DNA from: Apiospora phragmitis
Lineage: Eukaryota > Ascomycota > Sordariomycetes > Amphisphaeriales > Apiosporaceae
Assembly (NCBI GenBank): GCA_038363925.1
Contig: JAQQWL010000005.1
Location: 3,782,001 to 3,846,000 of the forward strand
Reading direction: 5' to 3'
DNA length: 64,000 bases
Part shown: positions 22,850 through 32,145 of the stretch, piece after piece
Numbering within the stretch: the stretch's first letter is position 1
Layout of the letters: the number at the start of each line of letters is the position of its first letter
The notes under the pieces: model-generated
The model's database searches: none
Seen by the model: only the letters and a program-made list of their open reading frames with translations
Told to the model about the DNA's origin: nothing
Position numbers and translations under genes: made by a program

Positions 22850-24110
22850 TAGTGAGTAGAGAATAATGCTGCCTGCGAACGTTGTCATCGACCCTTACTG
22901 TGGGAGCTTCTTTCTGTGCTGATATGACGTCGTCGCACTGCTGGAGAGCAACCTTCGATAGGCCCTTGTGGAGGGCCAGGGCAGCTTCGAAGTTCCTGGT
23001 GAGGACGATGCTGGTGTGTGTGTGACGTGACTCGTGTCGTGTCGTGTCTTCGGCATTTTCAGTCTGATCTCGAGGGCTCAGTCGACACACTCCGACACAG
23101 TTTCGTCGTCGCCCGCCGCCATGTAACTCGCATAGTACCCGATTGAAAATATGGAGGACCCTCTCGCTTAGAATCTTGGCGGGTTGATATCGACCTTGAA
23201 CCTCGTACGCCAGAGCCAGATTAGGCCTTTGTTGTCAGCGTCCGCGGGTTCTTATCCCATAACATTTGGGCTAGAGCATCTCGACAGTGGTTAAATGAAG
23301 ATTCAGCCTTCACATATTTACCCCGGTACTCATACATTAGAACAAGGTCATGCTCCGAATGAAGAGTGTTTAGGTGTGTGTCTCACCAAGGACACTTCTC
23401 ACCTTTGCAAGCACACTTTGCAGAACCTCCTCAGCAGCCTCCCAGGCGCCATTGCATGCATGTTATATTACATGCTCCATAGGCGCTGTTCCGCCTTCAA
23501 GGTGTGCATGTCTTCTCGGGCCACTAGAGAAACCCACCTGTCGAAACCCAGCTTGAAGTGATACGCCAATTCAGAAGCCGACTCTAATCAGGGTCAACAT
23601 TTTTGATGCCCAGAAGGGCTGCATGGAACTAATGGGCAAGCTTGGCTGCCTCGTCTAGCTTTCCCGAGGCTCTGAGGAAGAATGATAGCTGGTAAGTGCG
23701 TGCAATATACTAGATGGCGTTTGGGTCCGTTTATGAGCAGGCGAACTTCAAATGTCTCCAGCCGATCGGGTTCAGGAAGTTTGTTGAGACTGGATGATTA
23801 CCAGCCAAGAGCCCTCGTCCTCCGTAGTCTTTAGAATATCTGGCGTCGGGGAAGTAAGGCTCAATGTATGCTCCAAACTTGACATCGTACCTTATCATGC
23901 AGGAAGAAATCCTCTCCCACTGCCTTTAGCTGTGATTTCTTGTTGCGAAGGTATAGCCTTGATGTATCACTGGCTTCGTCGAGTGCGTCAACCATGATGC
24001 ATGTAGGGTTTGTTTCTGTCTGAAGTAGTTGAAGGAATACCCTAGCCCGTTCAGTCTCGGTTCCTTGCTGTTGGATACGAGCACTCTCGATGAACTCGCT
24101 GTACACATCC
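22850..24110 (-). pseudogene. relic of a NACHT/TPR NOD-like receptor gene
   Basis: Reading the minus strand from 24,106 downward, a segment T-C-I-M-V-D-A-L-D-E-A (about 23,965-24,000) resembles the Walker B region of fungal NACHT domains. Further downstream, in several frames and broken by stops, come typical TPR pieces: G-K-L-D-E-A-A-K-L-A (about 23,635-23,665), W-E-A-A-E-E-V-L-Q-S-V-L-A-K-V (about 23,410-23,460), N-L-A-L-A-Y-E-V-Q-G-R-Y (about 23,180-23,220), and N-F-E-A-A-L-A-L-H-K-G-L (about 22,960-23,000). The order NACHT then TPR repeats matches fungal NLR proteins, known for non-self recognition. The distances between blocks are too short and the frames too broken for an active gene. 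It shows no strong RIP signature, so it probably decayed by deletion and drift. Confidence 0.7.
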
Positions 24111-24599
24111 CTTTCTTGAGTCCAGTAACACGTGCCAGCATTAGTTTGATATAATATAGATATTTGGGTTATGAAAATACCACCCTGTTTGTATCCTGGT
24201 CGTGGAATAGCTGATTATCTATTTTGGAGTACAATGTAGAGGTCATAACCAGCGCTGTGTTTATTTAGAGAATTATTAATGGCCCCGAAAACTTCAAAAT
24301 CCCACGCATAATATCACTTGCATTCTCTCGTGTTTAACAAAAGCTAAAAGAGTGTGTGGGCATCTATCTGTACGCTGCCAAAAGAGCTACCATATAAACC
24401 GAGTGAGATCTTCTTGGCTCTCGGGAAGGGAAGGAGAAAGTACGACCGCAGTCAACCATAACTTGCCCCAATGTGCTCTTCTGCCGTCAACCTGCCACTT
24501 TCCCTGCACTGCCACTGTTGCCTGCGTTGCAGTGTTGATCAACTGATGAATCTTCCCGCTACCATGCACAGGTCCCACTCATACAGAGAGAGTTAATAC
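24111..24599. other. intergenic region
   Basis: No gene is visible. The right side is probably the 3' untranslated part of the repeat-peptide precursor that ends at 24600. The left side may hold further unrecognisable NLR remains. Confidence 0.5.
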
Positions 24600-24992
24600 T
24601 CAATACTTAGCATATCCCCGCTCGGCGGCGTCCTGATCCTGCTCCAAGCCGGTGCGCTTGGCGTAACCTCTCTCGGCAGCGTCCTGGTCCTGTTCGGAGA
24701 CAGCACGCTTAGCGTAGCCTCTCTCGGCGGCATCCTGATCCTGTTCCAAAACAGCACGTTTGGCGTAGCCTCTCTCGCAGAAACCTGGTCCTGGTCCAGC
24801 CCGGTGCGGACAACAAGAGGCGCAGCCGCATCTGTTGATGGTTGTTCAGCTTGAACTTTCGGTGCAGTACTATCGCGGCAATGGGGGGATTTGCTGGAAC
24901 TACTAACCGTGGATAGCGCCATTTGCCATCAACGGCATCGCAAGCGCGCTGGCTAGAAAGTGAAGGAGTACGACAACATTGCGGCCGAGCAT
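24600..24992 (-). CDS. secreted multi-repeat peptide precursor with Kex2 sites, dikaritin (UstA)-like
   Basis: Exons fit as 24992-24908 and 24831-24600, with a 76-nt intron (donor GTTAGT, branch CTGAA, acceptor CAACAG); the product is about 105 residues. An 18-residue signal peptide (M-L-G-R-N-V-V-V-L-L-H-F-L-A-S-A-L-A) leads to a short linker and four repeats. Each repeat has an acidic spacer of the type E-Q-D-Q-D-A-A and then E-R-G-Y-A-K-R. The K-R pairs are ideal Kex2 sites; the last copy ends G-Y-A-K-Y and stops. Tyr is the only aromatic residue in the repeats. This layout (signal peptide, repeated cores, dibasic sites, UstYa genes beside it) is that of fungal dikaritin-type RiPP precursors such as UstA. 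One base is missing at 24776/24777 between the first spacer and the first G-Y-A-K-R. The product and its activity are unknown. A Kex2-processed secreted repeat protein without modification is the alternative. Confidence 0.8.
24603..24830 (-). repeat. 51-bp tandem repeats encoding the candidate core peptides
   Basis: The E-R-G-Y-A-K-[R/Y] codons recur at 24756-24776, 24705-24725, 24654-24674 and 24603-24623, exactly 51 bases (17 codons) apart. The spacers start A-V-L, A-V-S or T-G-L and continue with E/D-Q-D-Q. Codon third positions differ between copies, so the protein repeat is conserved more than the DNA. Confidence 0.92.
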
Positions 24993-26372
24993 TTTGGTGG
25001 AATGTGAGGTTTTGTCTGGGTGGCTGGGTTTGATGTCTAGTATAAATGGGTTCAAGGTAGTAGTAAGAGATATGGATTGAATCGTGTCTTTGCTAGATGT
25101 GCCGAAGAAACGGTGTAGTGACGGAACTATCGCCTCCCTTTTATACATACACACACCAGGCACTCGAAGGAGCCGCCTCTGCCCCTTCTCCCAGAACCTT
25201 TGATGTTTCCGAGCATCATGATGATTCGCTTTGGACCTACCTACCCCCTCCTGGGTCCAAGGTTATCTTCCACATCGTGTACCACAGGGAGGCCGGCGGT
25301 GTCGCCAACGAAGGATCTACATTCGCGAGCAGCATGGCTGATACCATATCGTATCACGGGACAACGAACGTGCATATGCAGTCCGGAGTCGTGTAGGAGC
25401 TGGAGAGGCATCGCGACTACTATGGTCACCCCTACCCCTTTACTACCCCTTTACCCCTCTGGCATGCTGGTGACAGGTGTAACCGAGATACAAAGAGCGT
25501 TATCAGAAAGTGAGGTTGACTCGTTTGTCTCACAGATCCCAGACGCGTCGACATGGTCACCCCTCAGTCTGTATACCCTGTTTGCGCGGCCTATCCGGTT
25601 GGCAGATATCCGATATCCTCAGGCGAAAAAGGGGCACAGTCAATACTTTGGTCTACTAAGATCCACCCACGCCTCGATGAATCTCGCGCCCACTTACATC
25701 CCGTCCAATGGGATCCCCATGCGTATGGCTGCGGCGCAGTAGATACACTTGGAGTCACCAAAAAGGCTTGATGCCATCAAGCAATCATGCAGGAGAAAAC
25801 CGCTGTCCCTACCCGAATTGGCAGGTATGTAAATGCTGGCATATCTTCAAGGCGCCGATCTAGTCTGTTATGGTCGAGGCTCTCAATCCTTCGCAATCCT
25901 TCAGCCCTCTAGCAACAACAAACGTCATGCCACACTGTGTTATACGGCGCAGAATGCGGTTTTCCCCTTATCGAGCGGCATATATTGCGTAGGAGGCTGC
26001 AGTAAAGACCGACGCTTATGCGGCAACACGTCTCAGGTGCGCCACCATCCATGCACGTTCAAATCCATTGAGTATCTCGACAGTCATACGCATATCAAAG
26101 TGAGCACTTTGGGAACGTTGAAGATGCACTGGTCTTGCATCTCTGTTTCATCTGATTGGATAGACTGGGGTACTCAGGCACTCGGCCAAGACATGCATAC
26201 TTGAGAAACCGTTAGATTGCCCGGCTCTGCAGCCGCCTATGATGATTCGTTGTCTGGTCTCCCTTCTCCCCCAGTCACGGTCTATCTCGGAGCGTATTGT
26301 TACTGACACATGTGAGGTACGTCCCATCGTCCCGAGGGACCAAGCTTTTCATCACACTCTTGGATGGGGGGT
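24993..26372. other. intergenic region upstream of the peptide precursor
   Basis: These 1.38 kb separate the precursor from the co-oriented UstYa-like gene. They contain the precursor promoter (an in-frame upstream ATG at 25163 exists but would bury the signal peptide). An open frame at 25,200-25,742 on the plus strand shows no domain and a biased composition, so it is not called. No further RiPP gene is recognised. Confidence 0.5.
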
Positions 26373-27382
26373 CTATCTCAGTCGTCTAGATGAGTAATTA
26401 TGCCCCTGAACCACTGGCCCGTGGTTCTCCTCCATCCAAGACCGGATCGCCTCTGGGTCCTTGCACTGGTGCGGAACCCCCCAGCCGTCCACCTCGTCCC
26501 CGCTGACCCCCTCGCGGTGCCTCGCCCACTCGATGGTCAGATCGGCGGAGCACAGAATGCTCTGGACCAAGTATGCGAAGCAGTGCTGGGGGTGGCGATC
26601 TCGCAGCATGTGTTGTACCGCCTCCTCCCTGACGGCATCAGTCCAGCTTGGCTCCGACATGTCGGCGATCAGCTTCCAGAAGTGGGCACGAACTAGGCCC
26701 TAATCAAGGTGGCACAGTATTTTACTTGGTCAGTCTTTTCGCTTGCAGAGGAGCGGTGGCAACGGCAAACACATGGCTTGCCGGATGCGGTGGAGGGGGG
26801 TGGGCTCTCACAAGACAGTGCAACTGATGGTACATCGCTACCGAATACCGGTCGACGCCAGACTCGGTGGGAATCCCTCTCAGCAGCCTGTATACCTCTG
26901 GGCTCGATACGTTGACGAAACCACGGCCTATGGGCACGAGGGCGTCCCAAAATCGCTGGTTTTCCTCGCTGGGGGCTTCCATCAACGCCGGCTTGGCTTG
27001 GAAGACTATGTTCGTGGTTGGTACTAATCCGGGCAGATTAGCAATGCTCTTTCATAGAGAAAACTTTCATAGAGAAAACTTGGAATGACATTGTAGTTCA
27101 ATAGTGGAACTTACTCTCAGGAGCAAATTGGGGAAACGGCTCTTCCAGGTTGCCAGAGGCGTGAGCAGCCCCTGATACACTCGCATAAGTCGCAATGAGA
27201 TATGTAACAAGGCATCCAGCAGCGAAACTGATCAAAGGTAGCCAAGGAGGCTCTTGGATGGTGTGCTTTGTATAGTCGATGGTGTTGATATCATCCCCAG
27301 GAACCTGGAGGTAAGACGACTCGGGCATCTTGGACCGTAGGAATGGCACTTTACTGAGAAATCTCACCTTGAAGCACTTCAT
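26373..27382 (-). CDS. UstYa-like (DUF3328) oxidase A
   Basis: UstYa-family proteins are membrane-anchored oxidases that cyclise or cross-link core peptides in dikaritin biosynthesis. Exons are 27382-27115, 27023-26812 and 26699-26373 (introns 91 and 112 nt), with no frameshift; this gives 268 residues, or 250 if the second ATG (27328) is used. One membrane segment lies after a short cytosolic N-terminus (W-L-P-L-I-S-F-A-A-G-C-L-V-T-Y-L). The lumenal part carries the two signature motifs: H-Q-L-H-C (split by an intron just after the following Leu) and H-P-Q-H-C, followed by C-S-A-D-L-T and a late H-Q-C. These His/Cys motifs are thought to form the metal site. It is transcribed toward the precursor gene and is divergent from the second UstYa gene across 735 bases. 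Confidence 0.9.
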
Positions 27383-28117
27383 TTGGAGAAGGAAGAATTT
27401 GCTATGTAAAAGAAGCGACGAGGATATTCATCAGCACTCCTCGTTCGCCGTGGAAGTTCACTAATACCTCGGTCTCTCTCCAAGCGAAGGGGAATGACAC
27501 AGATAACGTCACTAGCTAGAAGCACTGTTACAACATCCGAGGTTCATTGCCGATTGTAACATTTCTTCCAATCTCGGATGCGTCACTGTACCCTGCTGAT
27601 AACAGGACTTGATCACTACAAGCACGCGAAGGATCAGTCTCTCTTGATCGACCAACATCATATTAGAGGAAGACGGGGCGGCTTATGACAGCCCATCCGG
27701 TTGGTGAAACACCAAGATTCTAGGAGCGCAGCATATAGGCGGTTGCATGGGTAAGTACTCACGATAACGGTGGAGCGCACATCATTAAAGACACACCTGA
27801 TTCCGCAGGGGCGTGTTGTATAGGATTCACTTCCGACTAATGTATCTCTTATGGACGGACTGCATACCGCCAATATCATCATGAACGTCATTCTGCGATT
27901 TCCTGTGCATTACCCCGCCTCCTTCGTGGATGGCGAGTTTCCTTCTATCCCCATCGACTGTATCTGCTGGACCATCTGTCCGTATGTCTCTGCCTTCTTT
28001 CTCCCTTCTGAACCCTCTGCTCTATCCCTATGCCTGTTCTCTTCAACGCTATCTCCCAACCCTTCACATTTCAGACTGCACCTGACGCGGATCAATTTTC
28101 AACAACAAGCCTACAAG
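27383..28117. promoter_or_regulatory. divergent promoter shared by the two UstYa-like genes
   Basis: The 735 bases between the two divergent starts probably drive both oxidases together. A CGG-N8-CCG inverted triplet lies at 27856-27869; Zn2Cys6 regulators often bind such pairs, but the site is short and could be chance. Pyrimidine-rich sequence at about 27,980-28,080 is likely the leader of the plus-strand gene. No cluster-specific regulator gene is present in the window. Confidence 0.5.
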
Positions 28118-29220
28118 ATGGCAAGAAAACACGACATGGACCCAGCATATCGCAGCTCACAGGACGACAGCTGGTCGTCCGACGAGCCGTTGATGCCAGA
28201 CTCTGAGAAAGCAGAGGAGTTAATTGCAGGAACACGAAAAACCACCCAAAGGAGACTGCTCTGGCCCTGGATCTTCCATGCCCTCCTTTTCATGTCCTAC
28301 AGCGTCGCGTATCTTGTGGCCTTCGATTACCGAACCGCAGACAAGATGTTTCACTCTGTAGCATACTGTGAGTCGGCTCGCCCGTAATGAGCGGTTAAAG
28401 CACACATTTGGCACCACGTCTTTATTGACAGCATGACTTAGCTCCGGCCAACGGCGCCCTCCGATACCGCAAGGTCTCCTACAACGGCGCGCTGCATCAA
28501 GCCAGCCCGTACCGTGGGGACCCGCGGCCGGAACTTGACCAGGCGTGGGCAGACCTCATCACCCACAACAACGTCCGTCTCAGCAAGGAGGAGCTTCATA
28601 TGATGAACAGGACTGCGCTGGAGCTTTACGACAAGTCCGGTTACTACGGGCAGCTGAGTGCGTTTCATCATCTGCACTGCTTAGTGAGTCTCATGAAACA
28701 ATATAATACCCACTTAACCTAGTGCACAGAGGCGTATATACGGCAATAACGGAAACTAAACATGGAACAGAAATACATCTGTCAAGTTCTTCACCCCGAA
28801 TACTACGATACCGACACCGCTGATCGGGACGAACACGTTGGTCAGTACTGCCATATAGCTAATATCCAACCCCCCTTTCTCGTCTTATTTTGGTTCTTGC
28901 CCCTCATGGGTACGTGAGGGACCACATCCCCAGCTTACGACACGCTAACATCCGCTCCCCGGCAAGACCATTGCATTGACGACATCCGTCAAGCACTCAT
29001 GTGCCACGCCGACACGTCCATCGTCACCTTTGACTGGAAATCGCCGGACTGGCGCGCCCCGTGGCCCAACTTCAGCATCGACCACACCTGCGCCGACTGG
29101 GACGCCCTCGACCGCTGGGCCGCGGCGCGCTCCTTCTCGTTGTTCGACCAACATTCCGTCGTGCATCCGCAACTTGATAAACCCTTTCTGTCTCTCCCCT
29201 TCCTAGATCTGTTGAATTAG
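28118..29220 (+). CDS. UstYa-like (DUF3328) oxidase B
   Basis: Exons are 28118-28367, 28442-28683, 28771-28840 and 28967-29220. All introns are GT..AG and in phase, and the length of 271 residues needs no correction. A charged cytosolic N-terminus is followed by one membrane segment (W-I-F-H-A-L-L-F-M-S-Y-S-V-A-Y-L-V). The family block S-P-A-N-G-A-L-R-Y follows, then S-P-Y-R-G-D-P-R-P-E-L-D-Q-A-W. Next comes the first signature H-H-L-H-C and the second H-V-D-H-C (its codons split by the third intron), with L-M-C-H-A-D after it and a conserved late W-x3-H-x-C region (F-S-I-D-H-T-C-A-D-W). The C-terminus F-D-Q-H-S-V-V-H-P is typical. It probably acts with oxidase A on the repeat peptide; ustiloxin-type clusters also use two such proteins. 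It is the best-preserved gene of the cluster. Confidence 0.93.
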
Positions 29221-29679
29221 CCGCGAGATAATGATCCTCCATCCCGTGTCGAAAAGAGAAACACAGCAACTGACTAGCTACTCGTTGTTCTTAGGCCTTG
29301 CATTTCCTGTGGTGGACGGTGCCGTTGAGATGATCTCCCACGGTCCCGACATGCATATTGTATGGCCCAGGGAGTAGCGTATCATCACCGCCGCATCCCG
29401 GCAATTAGCGTTTGTGTGACTTATAAGCATGACTTGGGAAATTAAAGGTGTTGATGTTATGATAGTAGCAAATGCATTTTCAGTCTCGTCAAGTGTTTCT
29501 GTACGCCACTCTTCGCTCTCTGCTATGCAGCACATTGGTCATGCCCGGTAAGAGCATCACCCAATTAGCGTCACAGTCGTAGAATGAACGACTGGAGTTT
29601 ATCGCCGGCGCCATGGGTGCTCGCAACTTACCTTGTAAAGTAGGACCCCATCTCACTGACCCGCCCGCCTTGCTAGAGT
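29221..29679. other. intergenic region with possible gene remains
   Basis: This stretch lies between oxidase B and the truncated unknown gene. On the plus strand a short open piece ends M-H-I-V-W-P-R-E at about 29,377, and a minus-strand open frame covers 29,278-29,535. Neither shows a domain. Upstream exons of the truncated gene may have been lost here. Confidence 0.4.
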
Positions 29680-30206
29680 GCTAGGCAGCGAGAGGGAACT
29701 ATCCACTTCGTCTGGGACCGCCCGGGCATCCTGTTCGTCGACCGCGAGGCCCTCGACGCCGGCCCCGCGCTCCTCTGTGCGCTCGAGAACAACGGCGCCG
29801 TGAGCCTCCGTCGCCGCGTCTGGCCGTTCACGTTGACGGACAAATGGGGGGGCCCTACGCGCAGAACGCCAAGGCGCTCCTGGAGGATACCCAATTCATC
29901 TCTAGGCTCGGAGTGAAGAAGTAAGTTGTTGTGCATGGGTCCGCCTCGATGATAATACCCGAGCAAAGCGCTGAACGTGGCCGGAACAGGACGAATATGG
30001 AGAAGGGGATCCTCGACTTCTTGGACGAGTTTGGACGCTATGTGGGAGGATCGCCTGACATGTGGCTGGACCTTATCGAGAGGTTCGCGCCCGGGTACCT
30101 AGATCTCGAGGAAGAAAGCAACGGCATGGCCTACGGGTACGATCACTCTAGGTTTTGGACAAAGGAACAGCTAGAGCAGCTTCCCCTAGAAGGTAATAAC
30201 GAGTAA
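29680..30206 (+). pseudogene. truncated, frameshifted gene of unknown function at the AT-rich boundary
   Basis: Two exons are visible: about 29,680-29,920 and 29,990-30,206 (intron with GTAAGT donor and AACAG acceptor, in phase). The first encodes I-H-F-V-W-D-R-P-G-I-L-F-V-D, then A-L-L-C-A-L-E-N-N-G-A, and, after a one-base loss around the G run 29,845-29,854, A-L-L-E-D-T-Q-F-I. The second encodes L-D-F-L-D-E-F-G-R-Y and ends E-G-N-N-E with the stop at 30204-30206. No start codon or upstream exon fits. I do not recognise the family. The composition is that of a real gene and differs sharply from the RIPed DNA starting a few bases later. It may be a former cluster member or an unrelated gene cut by transposon-driven rearrangement. 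Confidence 0.5.
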
Positions 30207-30299
30207 TAATTAAATTTATACTTAAAAATACGAATAAACTAAAGGTAAGAGTAATGAAATAATATAATAAATTTTCTTTCTTAAGTTTATTAAAAAAAG

Positions 30300-32065
30300 A
30301 AATTATTATTATATTTTAAATAAAGTAAATTAAAATATTTAAATTAAGATGGTCGGTATTTAAAAAGAGAAGTAAATGTTTCTAGCTTTTTAAACGTTTT
30401 AAAATAACTTAAAATTAAGTTTTTAACGTATAGTTCTAATATATAAAGTCCCTTATATAACCCTTTATAACCGACGGCTTAGTTTTTTTATAAAACGCGA
30501 AATCTCTACGGAATCTTAAAAGTTAACGGATTTAAAAAAAGGGCGATTATAAGATATATAATTAACTTAAATTCGCGATCGTTTCCTCCTCAGTTTAGCG
30601 GTATAAAAGATATAGCGAATCGATTATTTCATTAGTGTACCGTAGAACGCGTCGGCGTTAACTAAGTTTCGAACTTTATATAATAATAACTAGACCTCCG
30701 AACGCGTTTTAATTAAAAAATCGATTATTAAAAAGTTTTTTATAAAAATCCCGATATATATTACGTATAATTTGTTTTTATACGGAATATAATTTATAAC
30801 ATAAGATTTAAAAAGAGAATATTTATAACTTTAACGAGACCAGCTTTTTTATAAGTTAAATCTCGTCTGAAATAATCGTTATAACCTCTAATTAAAACGA
30901 GAAACCTAAGGTATTTTAATAAAAAAACCGGGAATAAGTTATAATTATTTAAGGCGTCGAATTATATAATTACGCTATCCCTTCGTATATTATATTTCTC
31001 GGGAAAATATACCTCTTTTTTAATATAAAAATAGCTTATTATTAAAGAATTAAGTAATCGTAATTATTAAAAATAATTAAATTACGAATAAAAAAAGCGA
31101 GGACTAAATTCAATATTTTAATAAATATATAAAATCTTATATAAAAACTATTTATTATTTATTAGTTTTTAATAGCTATAAGAATTATTATTTAATAATT
31201 TTCGAGCTTTATTATAAAACGAATTCGGTTATTATACTTTATATATTTTCTTATTCGTTATATAAGCTTTAATTTTTTAATATCGGCTGTTTTTATATGT
31301 TAAAAAGGTTATATAAAAAAGAAATCAAGGGTTTTATACGGGCGTATTTTATTTATATTTTAAAGGAGGACTTTTTACCAGCGTTTTTAAAAGCGTTCTA
31401 AGCGATTTTTACCGTTTTAAATATTTAAAGAGGTTTTTAAAAAGTAGGACTTATACCGTATAACCCGGAATATATTATTTTATAATTAAATATAAAATTA
31501 TATATATTAACGTTTTTAGCGACCATTTTAACTTATTTATATTTTAAAAATTAAAAACCTTAAATAATTTAATTAAAGCTTAATTTTAAACCGAATATAT
31601 TAAAAATCGAATGATATAATATTAAAATAACTTTTTAATATTAAATTTAATTAAATTATAAAAGGTATAACATAGGTTATATACTGGCTCGTTTTATTAA
31701 AAGGTGAAGTAATCGTATTATAAAAAGCGAATAAAATGTTTAGCCGGCGCCGCCGTAAGAAAAAGAAACGGCTATAAGATAAAAAATTATTTTATATATA
31801 AATTAAAATAGATTTATAATTTTAAAAAGATATTAATAAATAGTTATAAAATAAATCGCGTTAAAAAATAATTATATAAGGATGTTTAAAACGCGCTTAT
31901 AGCGTTATAAAATTTACGGAGAGCCCGGTTATAATATTTACACTTATTAAAATAATATAAAAGTATTTAAAAATAAGGATTTTAATTAATTTTAAAATAT
32001 TAAATACGTTATAATAAAATTTATTTATATTTACTTATATTAGGTTTTAAGAAATATTTAATTTA
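30300..32065 (+). mobile_element. Fot1/pogo-like DNA transposon, left arm of an inverted pair
   Basis: Read on the plus strand, this heavily RIPed arm matches the reverse complement of 32,930-34,735 along nearly its whole length. For example, segments around 30,590 and 34,440, 31,330 and 33,700, and 31,740 and 33,280 match. About 31,310-31,390 still reads like a transposase (K-E-I-K-G-F-I-R-A-Y, then K-E-D-F-L-P-A-F). These are features of the DDE_1 (pogo/Fot1) family just after the catalytic core. Its length of about 1.8 kb is normal for that family. Ends are approximate. Confidence 0.75.
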
Positions 32066-32145
32066 TTTCTATACTTAATTTATTTCTATACTTAATTTAT
32101 TTCTATACTTAATTTATTTCTATATTTAATTTATTTATAAAGTAT
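32057..32145. repeat. 17-bp tandem repeat
   Basis: The unit ACTTAATTTATTTCTAT recurs about four to five times at the inner edge of the left pogo arm. It probably arose by slippage in AT-rich DNA. Confidence 0.85.

Noticed and set aside
24593..24922. 109-codon open frame covering the precursor repeats in another frame
   Set aside because: It repeats only because the DNA repeats; the frame with signal peptide, in-phase intron and K-R sites explains the locus better, and this one lacks a signal peptide.
25200..25742. 180-codon open frame on the plus strand upstream of the peptide precursor
   Set aside because: No domain, no introns, biased Ser/Thr/Pro/Arg composition; three shorter frames overlap it. 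Kept as intergenic.
29278..29535. 85-codon minus-strand open frame between oxidase B and the truncated gene
   Set aside because: No domain and no similarity to RiPP tailoring enzymes could be seen; not strong enough to call.
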